Assembly: GCA_034926225.1 (NCBI GenBank)
Contig: JAYFRF010000016.1
Location: forward strand, 62,001-126,000
DNA: 64,000 bases
Origin: JAAZKA01 sp034926225
Lineage (GTDB): Bacteria > Bacillota > Clostridia > Oscillospirales > QAMX01
Direction of reading: 5' to 3'
Below the pieces are notes generated by a model. The model searched no databases. It had not been told where the DNA came from and worked only from the letters and a program-made list of their open reading frames with translations. The position numbers and the translations under genes are program-made. How positions within the stretch are numbered: the stretch's first letter is position 1; each line of letters starts with the position of its first letter. Shown here piece after piece: positions 25,193-33,986 of this stretch.

Positions 25193-25969
25193 TTAGTCAG
25201 AAGGAAGGATGCTCATCGGGTCGATGCGTACGCCGTCTTGCAGCATCTCCAGATGCAGATGCGCGGGGAGAGCGCTTTCAAAGAGGACGGAGGAATCGAC
25301 GGTGCCGATGATGTCGCCGGCAGTGACCGTCTCACCGATGGTGACAGCGGGATCGGCCGCGAGGCCGGTGTAGATCGACTGAAGACCGCCGCCATGGTTT
25401 AAGAGGACGCTTGTGCCGTAGTACTCGTCGGTGTAGATGTCCTGAATGGTGCCGTCGGCTACGGCGAAGACCTTATCACCGTTCGTGCAGGCAAAGTCGA
25501 CGCCGTTGTGCGTGCGCCAGTCGCTCATCGTACGGTCATAGACCAGCTCGTCGCCGGAAAAGACCGCGAGTATTTCGCCGGGGACAGGGGAAACATAGAA
25601 GCTGGGCTTTGAAGATTTCGCGGTGGTGGAGTGGGGCTTCGCGGTGGTCGCGGCAGGCGCAGTCGTGTGTGCGGATGCGGCCGTTGTGGCAATCGCGGGA
25701 ACGTCGGCTTCCGTTGTCGCGGCAGGCTCAAGACCCGCCGTTGTCGTGAGCGCGGGCAGATCCCCCGTCGCCCACGGCTCGAGTACCTCCGACAGGTCAC
25801 CCGCCGTCGTGTAGGCGACCGTCTGATTCTCTCCGGCATCCGCAAAGAAGAAGACGTAGCCCGCAACGCCGATCGCGACGACGCATAGAATTAATACTAG
25901 GTAGAAGCCACGGTCTTCCCAAAACTGCCGCGCTGATGTGTTTTTGCGCTTTTCAGGTTCCGAATTCAT
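25193..25969 (-). CDS. Membrane-anchored LytM/M23 protein, SpoIIQ-like
   Basis: The 258-residue protein has one membrane helix (about 22-42), an Ala/Thr/Pro-rich linker (about 70-120) and a C-terminal M23 domain. This matches the size and shape of SpoIIQ, the forespore protein that links to SpoIIIAH across the septum during engulfment. Zinc ligands are intact here (H154, D158 in HNGVD; H239 in AHLHLEM), as in clostridial SpoIIQ and unlike Bacillus, so it may be an active endopeptidase. The start at 25969 (MNSEPEKRK) is set by GGAGGTG. Upstream lies a sequence resembling a forespore sigma-G/F promoter. It could also be a vegetative wall hydrolase; no other sporulation gene is in the window. 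Confidence 0.65.
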   Translation of the reverse strand: MNSEPEKRKNTSARQFWEDRGFYLVLILCVVAIGVAGYVFFFADAGENQTVAYTTAGDLSEVLEPWATGDLPALTTTAGLEPAATTEADVPAIATTAASAHTTAPAATTAKPHSTTAKSSKPSFYVSPVPGEILAVFSGDELVYDRTMSDWRTHNGVDFACTNGDKVFAVADGTIQDIYTDEYYGTSVLLNHGGGLQSIYTGLAADPAVTIGETVTAGDIIGTVDSSVLFESALPAHLHLEMLQDGVRIDPMSILPSD

Positions 25970-25993
25970 GTGTGATATAACACCTCCGAGGGC

Positions 25994-26023
25994 TATTATG
26001 GGCAACCCCGCGGCGGCATATAC
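25994..26023 (-). promoter_or_regulatory. Forespore-type (sigma-G/sigma-F-like) promoter
   Basis: On the minus strand GTATA (26019-26023) and CATAATA (25994-26000) are separated by 18 bp. This matches the sigma-G consensus GHATR-N17/18-CATNHTA. The gap to the ribosome site is very short, which weakens the call. Confidence 0.4.
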
Positions 26024-26050
26024 ATACAAATGTGGAAAAAACTGACGTTT

Positions 26051-26836
26051 TTATGACCCCGTCGAGCGGTACTTGTGTGACGCTTGCAGAAACACCCATG
26101 CGCAGGGGAAAAGGAACACGAAGCCTATCAGCGGCGCGAGCGCGTACAGCGGATTCGCCGCGCGGCCTGTGATGTACAGGAGTGGCCAGTAGAACGTGCA
26201 GGCGTAGGGGATCACCGCCGTGAAAAAGATGAGGTACCCGCGCTTATAAATGCCCATCGGATACTGCGAAATTTCCCTGCCGCCGTCCGTGACGACGTTC
26301 ACGACCTCCATCCCCTGGACCGTAAAAAACGCCAGTGCCGCACCCAGCATGAATACCCCCGTAAACGCAGCCGCACCGCCCAAGACCATTAGGGCAAGAA
26401 TGCCGATATTCACGGGCGACTGCACGCCGGGAAGGTTCGCCGCTGCGACGCAAAGCACCAGAAGACCCTCGAGAAACCGCCCGATGCGCGCGAACTCGAA
26501 GCGGGAGCAGAATACCTGCAAAATCAGGCTGCGCGGACGCAGGAGAATGGTGTCAAATCCCCCGGAGCGCACGAGGGAGGAAAAGCTGTCAAAGCCGCGC
26601 GCACAACACTCCGCAATCGGAAATGCCGTCTGTACCACGCCCGTGCAGAGCGCGACTTCCCAGAAAGACCAGTCTAATAGCCGTCCGAAATACGCAAACA
26701 TCAGGAATACGCCGATGACATGCCCAAAAGAGGTTACAAACTGCGAGATAAGCGTCATAAAGAACGATGCGCGGTACTCCAGCTGCGAACGCACGAGGAT
26801 GCCGACGTAGCGTGTCCATAGTTTCAGTCCATTCAT
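26051..26836 (-). CDS. ABC-2 type transporter permease (second subunit)
   Basis: Membrane subunit of about 261 residues and six predicted helices, of the ABC-2 (DrrB/DUF990-like) export family. MNGLKLWTRYVGILVRSQLEYR at the start, and the RPRSLILQVFCSRFEFARIGRF segment between helices, are typical. It ends in a helix followed by a short basic tail. The start at 26836 follows GGGAGG and lies 5 bp after the first permease gene. With that permease and the ATPase it forms a complete exporter of unknown substrate. Confidence 0.85.
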   Translation of the reverse strand: MNGLKLWTRYVGILVRSQLEYRASFFMTLISQFVTSFGHVIGVFLMFAYFGRLLDWSFWEVALCTGVVQTAFPIAECCARGFDSFSSLVRSGGFDTILLRPRSLILQVFCSRFEFARIGRFLEGLLVLCVAAANLPGVQSPVNIGILALMVLGGAAAFTGVFMLGAALAFFTVQGMEVVNVVTDGGREISQYPMGIYKRGYLIFFTAVIPYACTFYWPLLYITGRAANPLYALAPLIGFVFLFPCAWVFLQASHKYRSTGS

Positions 26837-26841
26837 CCGAC

Positions 26842-27645
26842 TCAACCTCCCTGTATGACGGCATGCCTTAAGAACCGCCGCATCAGCAGATTCCCGAGCA
26901 GTACCAACGCAAAAAGCCACGCCGCCGATATGCCGAGTGAGACAAACGCTTCCGAAAGCGGGATATTGCCCGTGTAGAGACGATACGGGAAATCCGCGAG
27001 GTACCGGAAGGGAAGCGCGTAGGCAATCTTTCGCAGCGGCTCGGGCATGAACGGCAGGGCGATGATCGCGCCGGAGAAAAAGTCCGAGAGCGTCGTCATC
27101 ACGAACGCGGGGCCGACAAAGTTGAGCGTTTTCAACGTCATGATGTAGACGAGCAGCATCAGTGTGACGCCCAAAAGTGCCGCGAGCGCCAGCGCCAAAA
27201 TAAAGAGCGTGAAATGCAGGAAGCTCGGCGGCAGCGTCATGCGATAAGGATACGGCAGCAGTGCCGCGACGACTAAAACCGGCACGCACCGGAGCGCCGC
27301 GCCCGCAAGCCGCTGCCCTAAAAATCGCGCGTACCACATCCCGTAGAGGTCGACCGGACGGCACAGCTCATACGCGACGCCGCCGGAGGTAATCAGCTCC
27401 AGCACCTCCCCGTCGCGCATCCACATGTTCGTCAAGTGTAGGAAAGCCTGCTGGAGCCATATGTAGCGGCACATCTGGTCGAGCGACATCGCAGGGGTGA
27501 TGTCGGCGCTTTTATAGAAGGCTTCATAGATCATAATCAGCATAAAGCCCCAGAAAAACTGCGTGGCAACCCCGGCCCATGCCGCAGCGCGGTATTGAAA
27601 CCCTGCGATAAGCTTTATGCGGAACATTGCGAGAAGCGTTTTCAT
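26842..27645 (-). CDS. ABC-2 type transporter permease (first subunit)
   Basis: Partner membrane subunit of about 267 residues and six helices. The N-terminus MKTLLAMFRIKLIAGFQYRAAAW, then SLDQMCRYIWLQQAF and SGGVAYELCRPVDLYGMWYAR, fits the same family as its neighbour, so the transporter is probably a heterodimer. The start at 27645 follows GAGGTGCGAGGG; a GTG three codons upstream is less well placed. It begins about 12 bp after the ATPase gene. Confidence 0.85.
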   Translation of the reverse strand: MKTLLAMFRIKLIAGFQYRAAAWAGVATQFFWGFMLIMIYEAFYKSADITPAMSLDQMCRYIWLQQAFLHLTNMWMRDGEVLELITSGGVAYELCRPVDLYGMWYARFLGQRLAGAALRCVPVLVVAALLPYPYRMTLPPSFLHFTLFILALALAALLGVTLMLLVYIMTLKTLNFVGPAFVMTTLSDFFSGAIIALPFMPEPLRKIAYALPFRYLADFPYRLYTGNIPLSEAFVSLGISAAWLFALVLLGNLLMRRFLRHAVIQGG

Positions 27646-27657
27646 CCCTCGCACCTC

Positions 27658-28629
27658 TTAAATATGCAGATCGCGATACAGCGTCGCGATCACCTCGTCG
27701 ATGGGCATGTCGTCCACCCGCACATCGGACAGCGTGAGCGCGGACGCAAGCGCGGTAATGGTCCGCGCGACGGCCTCCGATGCTACGCGCAGGACCAGAT
27801 GCCCCTCGCCGCGCTCGAGGACCACCGTGTCCGGGAGGGCGGGCGGCGGCTCCGCGCCGGCATAGCGTACCGTGAGCGTTTTTTGTGTATCGTACCGCGC
27901 GCGGAGGGCCGCAAGCTGTCCGTCGAACAGAAGCTGCCCGTGGCCGAGCAGCAGGATGCGGTCGGCGAGTGCTTCCAAATCGGCGGTGTCATGCGTCGTC
28001 AGGAGGACGGTCACGCCGTCTTCGCGGTTGATCTCACGGACGAACCCGCGCACGGCTTGCTTTGAAACTGCGTCCAGCCCGATCGTCGGCTCGTCCAGGA
28101 ACAAAAGCTTCGGCGCGTGCAGCAGGGAGCCGCAAAGCTCGCAGCGCATCCGCTGGCCGAGCGAAAGCTGACGCAGCGGCGTATCGAGCAGGTCCCCGAG
28201 ATCCAGCACTTCGGCATAGCGATCAAGGCGGCGTGCGAATACATCGCCCGGCACGCGGTAGACGTCGCGCAGCAGCGTATACGAATCCCTCACCGGCACG
28301 TCCCACCAGAGCTGCGTACGCTGTCCGAAGACGACGCCGATGTTCGCGACATATTTCGTCCGGTCGCGCCACGGAGTGTATCCCATGACCTCGCAAACGC
28401 CGGAATCCGGCATCAGAATGCCCGACATCAGTTTGACGGCGGTGGACTTCCCCGCGCCGTTAGGCCCGATGCACCCAACGAGCGCGCCCTCGGGGATCTC
28501 AAACGTTACCTCCCGAAGCGCCTGTATTTCGCGGTATTCCCGGTGGAATAAGGACAGCGCGGCGCCTCCCAGGCCCTCCCGTCGCTTGACGACGCGATAG
28601 GTCTTACTGATCTGCGAAAGCCGTATCAT
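27658..28629 (-). CDS. ABC transporter ATP-binding protein (ABC-2 exporter)
   Basis: Energy-coupling ATPase (323 residues) for the two permeases downstream. Walker A is GPNGAGKST, the signature is LSLGQRMRCEL, Walker B is KLLFLDEPTIGLD and the H-loop is LLTTHD. A C-terminal extension of about 80 residues after the ATPase core is usual for DrrA-type exporters. It has a good promoter and leads the operon. The order ATPase-permease-permease resembles putative viologen, drug or lipid exporters; the cargo is unknown. Confidence 0.92.
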   Translation of the reverse strand: MIRLSQISKTYRVVKRREGLGGAALSLFHREYREIQALREVTFEIPEGALVGCIGPNGAGKSTAVKLMSGILMPDSGVCEVMGYTPWRDRTKYVANIGVVFGQRTQLWWDVPVRDSYTLLRDVYRVPGDVFARRLDRYAEVLDLGDLLDTPLRQLSLGQRMRCELCGSLLHAPKLLFLDEPTIGLDAVSKQAVRGFVREINREDGVTVLLTTHDTADLEALADRILLLGHGQLLFDGQLAALRARYDTQKTLTVRYAGAEPPPALPDTVVLERGEGHLVLRVASEAVARTITALASALTLSDVRVDDMPIDEVIATLYRDLHI

Positions 28630-28675
28630 TTGCGGTTTTCCCTCCCTTATGGTTCAATCGATTACGCGGAAACCG

Positions 28676-28705
28676 AGTATACCACACACCGGGCGGGGTT
28701 GTCAA
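28676..28705 (-). promoter_or_regulatory. Sigma-A promoter of the ABC exporter operon
   Basis: On the minus strand TTGACA (28700-28705) and TATACT (28676-28681) are separated by 18 bp. Confidence 0.85.
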
Positions 28706-28751
28706 TATTTGACGAATAATTACCTTCAACGTACGCCGTGTGTTCAAAATA

Positions 28752-28793
28752 TAAAAACGCGGTGGAAAGCCGTTTTTAGGCGTTCCACCGCGT
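28752..28793 (-). terminator. Terminator of the glycyl-radical operon
   Basis: ACGCGGTGGAA (28757-28767) pairs with TTCCACCGCGT (28783-28793). A T-run follows on the minus strand. Confidence 0.8.
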
Positions 28794-28823
28794 AAATTTT
28801 GTACAAATAGCCGCACCGCCGTT

Positions 28824-30953
28824 TTAAAAATGCGGTACGCGTGCCAAGACCTCATTTTGCACGTCGCGGGAAAGAGAAGCGAAGAGCGCGCTGTAGCCGC
28901 ACACACGGACGACGAGCGCCGGATGCGTGCCGGGATGGTCGTGTTCCTCGCGGAGCAGCTCACGGGAGGCGAGGTTGCACTGCAGGACGGGGATACGCAG
29001 CTTGCAGGCCGCGCGGAGGAAGGCGGCGTAGGCTTCCTCGGAGACGGCGCCGGGGGTGGCGGGGAGCGTGAAGTCGAAGACGGAGGTGTCCGTGAAGTCC
29101 GCGAAGGTGTCGGATACGGCGAGAGCCGCCGAGGTCAGCCCCGCGCGGGAGATCGCAAGATCGGAGGGGCCACCGCCGCGCGTAAAGGGGGTATGCGCGT
29201 GCCGCCCGTCGGGGGTCGCGCCGGTGGCATGGCCGAAGGTTCCGTAAGCCCAGTAAGTAAAGATGGACGTACCCCAGTGGACGCCTTCGGGAGGGTACAG
29301 CCCATCCGCCGCGTGGGAGAGGTCGGACGCGAGGACGCGTACGAAGGAACGCGCATCCGCGTCGCCGTAGCGCGGCAGACGCTCGAGGGTGCGCCGCAGG
29401 TCCTCCGCGCCCTTGAAGTCGGCCGCCATTGAGGAGAGCAGCGCCGCGCGGTCGGGGAAATTTTTAAGCGCGAGAAAGCTGTCCGCAAGGGTGCCGAAGC
29501 CGACGAGGGTGAACGTCTTGAAGCGGTAGCGGGAGCCGCCCTCGGTTACATCGAGGCCGCGTGCGATACAGTCGGAGAGCAGGGTGGAGACGATCAGCTC
29601 GGCGTTGTAGCGGGTATGCTGCGTGTCAAAGGGGGCGCAGTCCGCGATGCAGTCGGCAAGGAGCGCGCCGAGCGCGGCGAAATAGGCGGCATACAGCGTG
29701 TCAAACGGCGCGTCGGGCTGTTCTTTCAGCACATTCAACAGCGGCTGGACGAGGTTGACGTACAAAAACGCGCGGCTGTGGTACGCGGTGTTCTGTACGG
29801 TCAGCTCCTGGCAGCCGCAGCCGACATAGAGCCGCGCATCGCGCTCGGAGACACCCTGGTTTTGCAGATAGCGGATGTTCGCGGGATCGTTTTCGACGGC
29901 GAGGACGTTCGCGCCGGAAAGCTGGAGGCGGGCGAGTGCGCGGAGGTATGCGTCGGGACTTTCGTCGCATACGCGGGCGTTGAGCTTGGGGTTGACAAAC
30001 CGGAATTCCTCAAATGCCTCGATAATCATTTCGGTTACGTCATTCCAGACGGGGACGCCGTCCGAGTCCTGCCCGCCGATCATGACGGTCGTGGATGTCT
30101 CCACCGACGCGCCGCTTGAGTAATCGTAGCGTCCGTCGGTTAAAGAGAGCATCGACGCGAGCAGGTCATACGCTTCCTCACGGGTGATGCGGCCGGCGGC
30201 GAGGTCGCGGGCATAATAGGGGGCGAGCATCCGGTCGAGGTGGCCGTAGCTTGAGATGCCGACGCCCTCGAGGGCGTTGGTGATCTCCCGCATGAATACA
30301 ATCGAGGCGAGGGCTTCATAAAACGTCTGGGGCGCTTCCCACGGGATTTTCCGCGCGGCGACGGCGATACGCTCAAGGTTTTTTCGCGCGTCTCCGGTAC
30401 AGGTGGGCGCCTGGACGGCGGCATGCGCCGCAAAACGTCCGGCAATCCCGCGCAGTAGGCCGAGAGTCTCGATTTCGGTCTCCCGGAAGGTGCGCTTTTG
30501 CGGGTCGGTCTCCGTCTCATTCGCGGCGGCGGCCATCGACGCAAGCCCGCCAAGGCCATAGCGCAGGAGATTGTCATAGCCGAGGACGCGGTGGTCCATA
30601 TCGGCAAAGCTTGCGCCTTGCGTGAGATTTGCCGCCTGTCTGCGGCGCATCCGCACGGCAAACCAGCCGAGATCGACGCCCGACGTAGCGCGCGCATGGT
30701 CGCAAAAGCCGCCCATCCACGCGTTGCGCGCCTTGCCGGTGTTCAACTCATGAAAAAACGGATCGTGCGGGAACAGTATGACGTTGCCGGCGCCGCCCAT
30801 GATGCGGTAGGCGAGCAGCTTGCGTTCATATGGGGTCATGCCGAAGCTCGCGTGATCGAAGGCTTCGCGCTGCGTTGTCATGTCGGCGGGATAGGTTTTA
30901 TACACGGCATCCATTTCGGCATAAAGCGCCGCGCGCGTCTCGGAAAAGCGCAT
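28824..30953 (-). CDS. Glycyl-radical enzyme of the pyruvate formate-lyase family, substrate unknown
   Basis: Oxygen-sensitive radical enzyme of 709 residues. The C-terminal glycyl-radical motif is RVCGYSALF with G686, and the active-site cysteine region is VGCGCQELT, where C381-Q-E383 fits the CxE motif of glycerol-dehydratase-like members. The protein is shorter than PFL or diol dehydratase (about 760-840), and the N-terminal portion is compact. It is the last gene of an operon with a sugar isomerase/epimerase, an oxidoreductase and a UroD-like protein. No radical-SAM activating enzyme, which every such enzyme needs, lies next to it, so it must be activated in trans. A C-C or C-O lyase role on a sugar-derived compound is an inference. 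Confidence 0.85.
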   Translation of the reverse strand: MRFSETRAALYAEMDAVYKTYPADMTTQREAFDHASFGMTPYERKLLAYRIMGGAGNVILFPHDPFFHELNTGKARNAWMGGFCDHARATSGVDLGWFAVRMRRRQAANLTQGASFADMDHRVLGYDNLLRYGLGGLASMAAAANETETDPQKRTFRETEIETLGLLRGIAGRFAAHAAVQAPTCTGDARKNLERIAVAARKIPWEAPQTFYEALASIVFMREITNALEGVGISSYGHLDRMLAPYYARDLAAGRITREEAYDLLASMLSLTDGRYDYSSGASVETSTTVMIGGQDSDGVPVWNDVTEMIIEAFEEFRFVNPKLNARVCDESPDAYLRALARLQLSGANVLAVENDPANIRYLQNQGVSERDARLYVGCGCQELTVQNTAYHSRAFLYVNLVQPLLNVLKEQPDAPFDTLYAAYFAALGALLADCIADCAPFDTQHTRYNAELIVSTLLSDCIARGLDVTEGGSRYRFKTFTLVGFGTLADSFLALKNFPDRAALLSSMAADFKGAEDLRRTLERLPRYGDADARSFVRVLASDLSHAADGLYPPEGVHWGTSIFTYWAYGTFGHATGATPDGRHAHTPFTRGGGPSDLAISRAGLTSAALAVSDTFADFTDTSVFDFTLPATPGAVSEEAYAAFLRAACKLRIPVLQCNLASRELLREEHDHPGTHPALVVRVCGYSALFASLSRDVQNEVLARVPHF

Positions 30954-30983
30954 AAGGATTCCCCCCTCTTTGATTCACGCAGG

Positions 30984-31982
30984 TCAAAGTATGGAAAACG
31001 CGGAAAACTGCCGCAAATAGTCGCGGTACATGTCGAGCGAGACCTCCGGCGGCGTCTGATGGTCGACGGACGGAATGAAGCCGCCGGAAAGCGCTGTCGG
31101 ACGCAGCCGGGCGAATTCCTCCCGCATGGCGTCCGGCGAGCGGAACATCGTCATCTTGTCGAATGCCCCGAGCATCAAAAAGCGCGGGTACAAAGCCCGC
31201 AGCACCGCGACATCGACGCCTGCCTGCCGTTCAAGCGGGTAGACCCCCTGAATCCCCGCGCGGAGGAGCCAAGGGACCATACGGGTCACGTCGCCGTCGC
31301 TGTCAACAAGGACGAACGCGCCCGCGTCGCGGATGGTCGGGATGACGCGGCGGTAACGAGGACAGAGGAACTCGTCAAACATCTCCTCGGAGAGCATCGG
31401 CCCGAGGTTATAGGACATATCCTCCGCAAAGCCCACCATATCGGGGACAAGCACGGTAAACAGCCGCTCGAGCACCCGTATATGGTATGCCGCGAGGTCG
31501 TCCGAGATGCGGTGCAGCAGCGGAGCCTGATCGTAGAACGCATAGAGATGGCGCTCGATGCCGAGAAGCCGCCGCGGAAACCAGAAAAAGCCGTCAAGCC
31601 AGAGCCGCACGACCACTTCCCCCGAGTCGTGCAGGGGTTTTAAGCGTCTCGCGGCATCCAGGAGTGTGCTGATCCGCGCGTCGGTGTACAGCATCGGACG
31701 CAGCGCGTCGTATCCGGCTTCGTCATCGATGAGCCCGAGTCCGTGACCGCGTGCGGCGGGCGCGGAGGCGTCGACGGGGTCGGACGCGATGCAGAGCATG
31801 GGGTCAAGCCCGAAATATCGCTGGGAGGTGAGCGCGTCAAGCCCCTGCGGCATGCCCTCACTTTCCCAGCGGTACCGCGTTTTGTCCCACCAAGGCGCCC
31901 ATTCGATCCGGGGCAGGCGGTCGGGCGTATGGAAACAGAATACCGCCCGGAACCGCTCCCGATTGGTCATGACAGTTTTCAC
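30984..31982 (-). CDS. Uroporphyrinogen decarboxylase (UroD/MtaA)-like protein
   Basis: The 332-residue protein has the UroD/methyltransferase TIM-barrel pattern: TNRERFRAVFCFHTPDRLPRIEWAP at the start, then GFAEDMSYNLGPMLSEEMFDEFLCPRY in pieces typical of the family, VDSDGD, and GGFIPSVDHQTPPEVSLDMYRDYL at the end. The heme-pathway active-site signature is not recognised, and catabolic homologues are common in gut anaerobes, so heme synthesis is unlikely. The start is a GTG overlapping the previous stop (GTGA), with GGTGG seven bases upstream; an ATG at 31970 is the alternative. The next gene is the glycyl-radical enzyme. Confidence 0.8.
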   Translation of the reverse strand: MKTVMTNRERFRAVFCFHTPDRLPRIEWAPWWDKTRYRWESEGMPQGLDALTSQRYFGLDPMLCIASDPVDASAPAARGHGLGLIDDEAGYDALRPMLYTDARISTLLDAARRLKPLHDSGEVVVRLWLDGFFWFPRRLLGIERHLYAFYDQAPLLHRISDDLAAYHIRVLERLFTVLVPDMVGFAEDMSYNLGPMLSEEMFDEFLCPRYRRVIPTIRDAGAFVLVDSDGDVTRMVPWLLRAGIQGVYPLERQAGVDVAVLRALYPRFLMLGAFDKMTMFRSPDAMREEFARLRPTALSGGFIPSVDHQTPPEVSLDMYRDYLRQFSAFSIL

Positions 31983-32956
31983 GGGAAGACCACCGTATCA
32001 AGCCCCTGCCGGATGGCGTCGGCGATGACGACGGTCTGCAGGCCGGACGCCGCCGTATCGACGGGCGCGAACCCGGCGCGGATGGCGTCGAAGAACACCG
32101 CGTTTTCACCGTAGAAGCCGTTATTATAATAGGCGCCCTCGGCCGGATCGGCGGCGCGGATGTCCGTAATTTTTCCACGCTCGATACGCACAACGCGTCC
32201 GGGTAGGTCAAAGCTGCCGAATATGGGGAAGCAGCCCTCGATGGCGGCATCTTCCATATGCGCCGTGCAGCGTTCTGCGAGGAGTCCGGAGACGGGGCAG
32301 AACGTGATCCGTGCGGTCGCGCCGTTTACAAAGGTGCAGTCGAGGTAGATATTGCGCACACGGTCGGGATAGCCTGACTGCGGGGCATAGTTCAGATGAA
32401 CCTCGCGGTAATCGGAGCCGGCAAGGAAGCGGGTGGTATCGATGCCGTGGATTGCGGTGGTGGAAAAATCCGCGTCAGTGCGGCCGACACGGTAAAAGTC
32501 GTACTGCAGGTGGCTGGGGGAGTGGCCCGCTTCCATCTCACGGAAAGCGCGGACAAGGGGCATATGGCGGCGGTTGAAGGACACCATATGCGGTGTACCG
32601 GATTGGGCTGCGGCGTCGATGATCCGGTTCGTTTCCTCGGCGTTGAGTCCGGGCGGCTTCTCCATGATGACGGGAAACCCCGCACGAAGGAGCTTGACCG
32701 AAAGAGCCGCGGTCAGCTGTACGGGTACGATCAGCGCGACGGCGTCCGGCCGTTCCCGGCGGAGCATCTCGTCGATATCGGTATAATATCGCGCGAAACC
32801 AAAGCGCTGGGCGTATGCGTGCGCCTTGACCGCGTCCAGATCGCAGCAGGCGGCAAGCAAGGTATCCTCATGCGCTGCGGCGTAGCGGGCGAAGGCGGGG
32901 CCGTGGCCGGACGAGGACATACCGCCGCAGCCGATGGAGCAGATACGAAACGGCAT
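31979..32956 (-). CDS. Gfo/Idh/MocA-family oxidoreductase
   Basis: NAD(P)-dependent sugar or polyol dehydrogenase of 325 residues. The N-terminal Rossmann motif is ICSIGCGGMSSSGHGP, and the catalytic EKP motif is present in MEKPPGLNAEE. The C-terminal domain has the usual beta-sheet pattern. A second Gly-rich segment is not needed in this family. It follows the isomerase/epimerase gene by 2 bp and overlaps the UroD-like gene by 4 bp. The substrate is not evident. Confidence 0.87.
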   Translation of the reverse strand: MPFRICSIGCGGMSSSGHGPAFARYAAAHEDTLLAACCDLDAVKAHAYAQRFGFARYYTDIDEMLRRERPDAVALIVPVQLTAALSVKLLRAGFPVIMEKPPGLNAEETNRIIDAAAQSGTPHMVSFNRRHMPLVRAFREMEAGHSPSHLQYDFYRVGRTDADFSTTAIHGIDTTRFLAGSDYREVHLNYAPQSGYPDRVRNIYLDCTFVNGATARITFCPVSGLLAERCTAHMEDAAIEGCFPIFGSFDLPGRVVRIERGKITDIRAADPAEGAYYNNGFYGENAVFFDAIRAGFAPVDTAASGLQTVVIADAIRQGLDTVVFP

Positions 32957-32958
32957 AG

Positions 32959-33801
32959 TTACCTCCCGAGAATCGCGTCCATTGCGCGGGACGTGTTATA
33001 GATCAGCGTGCGGGGATAGTGGGTATACGGCGGCAGCATTTCGGCCGTGACCCAACCGTCGTAGCCGATGGCGCGCAGCGCGTCCATGACGGCGGGATAA
33101 TTCACGTCGCCCTCTAAAAGATCGACAAAGCCCGCGAGGTTGTCCGCCTCGCGCCGGAAGTCCTTGAAGTGGATGATGCCGACGCGGGAGCCGAGGGCGG
33201 CGATCCAGTGTTCGGGGTAGCCGAACTTGACGACGTTGCCCACATCGAAGAAGGATTTGACAAAAGAGCTGCCGATTTTATCAAGGAAATCGCGCATCTC
33301 GAGCGGCGACAAAAGGAAGTTGTTCCAGACGTTCTCCACGCCGAGGACGACCCCGAGGCGCTCCGCTTCGGGTGCCAGCTCGCGCAGCGCTTCCAAAGAG
33401 CGGTCGTAGGCGGTCTCGTACGGCACGACGCCAAGGTCGGGGGCGAAGCTGACACTGACCGCGCCGGGGACGACGAGGATGGTGCCGCAGCCGAGCCAGG
33501 ACGCGAGCTGGAGCTGGCGGCGCACGATGTTTTTCGCCTTCTCGCGTTTCTCGGCATCGGGGTCCGTTAGGGAGTAGGTCCAATAGAGTCCGGTGGCAAG
33601 GCTGTAGAGCTTTATGCCGGCGTCGGCGGCTTGCTTCGCGATCAAGGCGCATTCCTCTTTCGATGTCGTGAGCGAGACGGGACCGTCGGCCTGGGCAAGG
33701 GTCAGCTCCACGCCGTCGTACCCCGCGTCGCGGGCAAGGCGGAAAGCGTCGGCGGTGGTAATTCCTGCCTCAAAGGCCCAAAAATTGATACCCTTGTACA
33801 T
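32959..33801 (-). CDS. Sugar-phosphate isomerase/epimerase (xylose-isomerase-like TIM barrel)
   Basis: The 280-residue TIM-barrel protein of the AP-endonuclease-2 superfamily shows YDGVELTLA, GVVLGVENVWNNFL with the metal-binding glutamate and asparagine, FFDVGNVVKFG, GIIHFKDF with a histidine-aspartate pair, and GYDGWVTAEMLPP with the last glutamate. These are the metal ligands of IolE/IolI- and tagatose-epimerase-like enzymes. It is the first gene of the operon and has its own promoter. The likely role is conversion of a keto-sugar or inosose for the following oxidoreductase. Confidence 0.85.
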   Translation of the reverse strand: MYKGINFWAFEAGITTADAFRLARDAGYDGVELTLAQADGPVSLTTSKEECALIAKQAADAGIKLYSLATGLYWTYSLTDPDAEKREKAKNIVRRQLQLASWLGCGTILVVPGAVSVSFAPDLGVVPYETAYDRSLEALRELAPEAERLGVVLGVENVWNNFLLSPLEMRDFLDKIGSSFVKSFFDVGNVVKFGYPEHWIAALGSRVGIIHFKDFRREADNLAGFVDLLEGDVNYPAVMDALRAIGYDGWVTAEMLPPYTHYPRTLIYNTSRAMDAILGR

Positions 33802-33837
33802 AAATGAACGTCATCCCTTCGATGTTTTTGTTGGCTT

Positions 33838-33867
33838 ATTGTAACACGATGGCGTATCCGTTGTCAA
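33838..33867 (-). promoter_or_regulatory. Sigma-A promoter of the isomerase - glycyl-radical operon
   Basis: On the minus strand TTGACA (33862-33867) and TACAAT (33838-33843) are separated by 18 bp. Confidence 0.8.
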
Positions 33868-33986
33868 GAGTAACAAAAATATTCACCCGGTGACAAAAAT
33901 TCAAAAAAACCCCCTTGTTTTTTCTTGGGAAATTGTTTAGAATAGAAATAACTATATTATTGTTTAACAGAAAGGCGCGTTTACAT

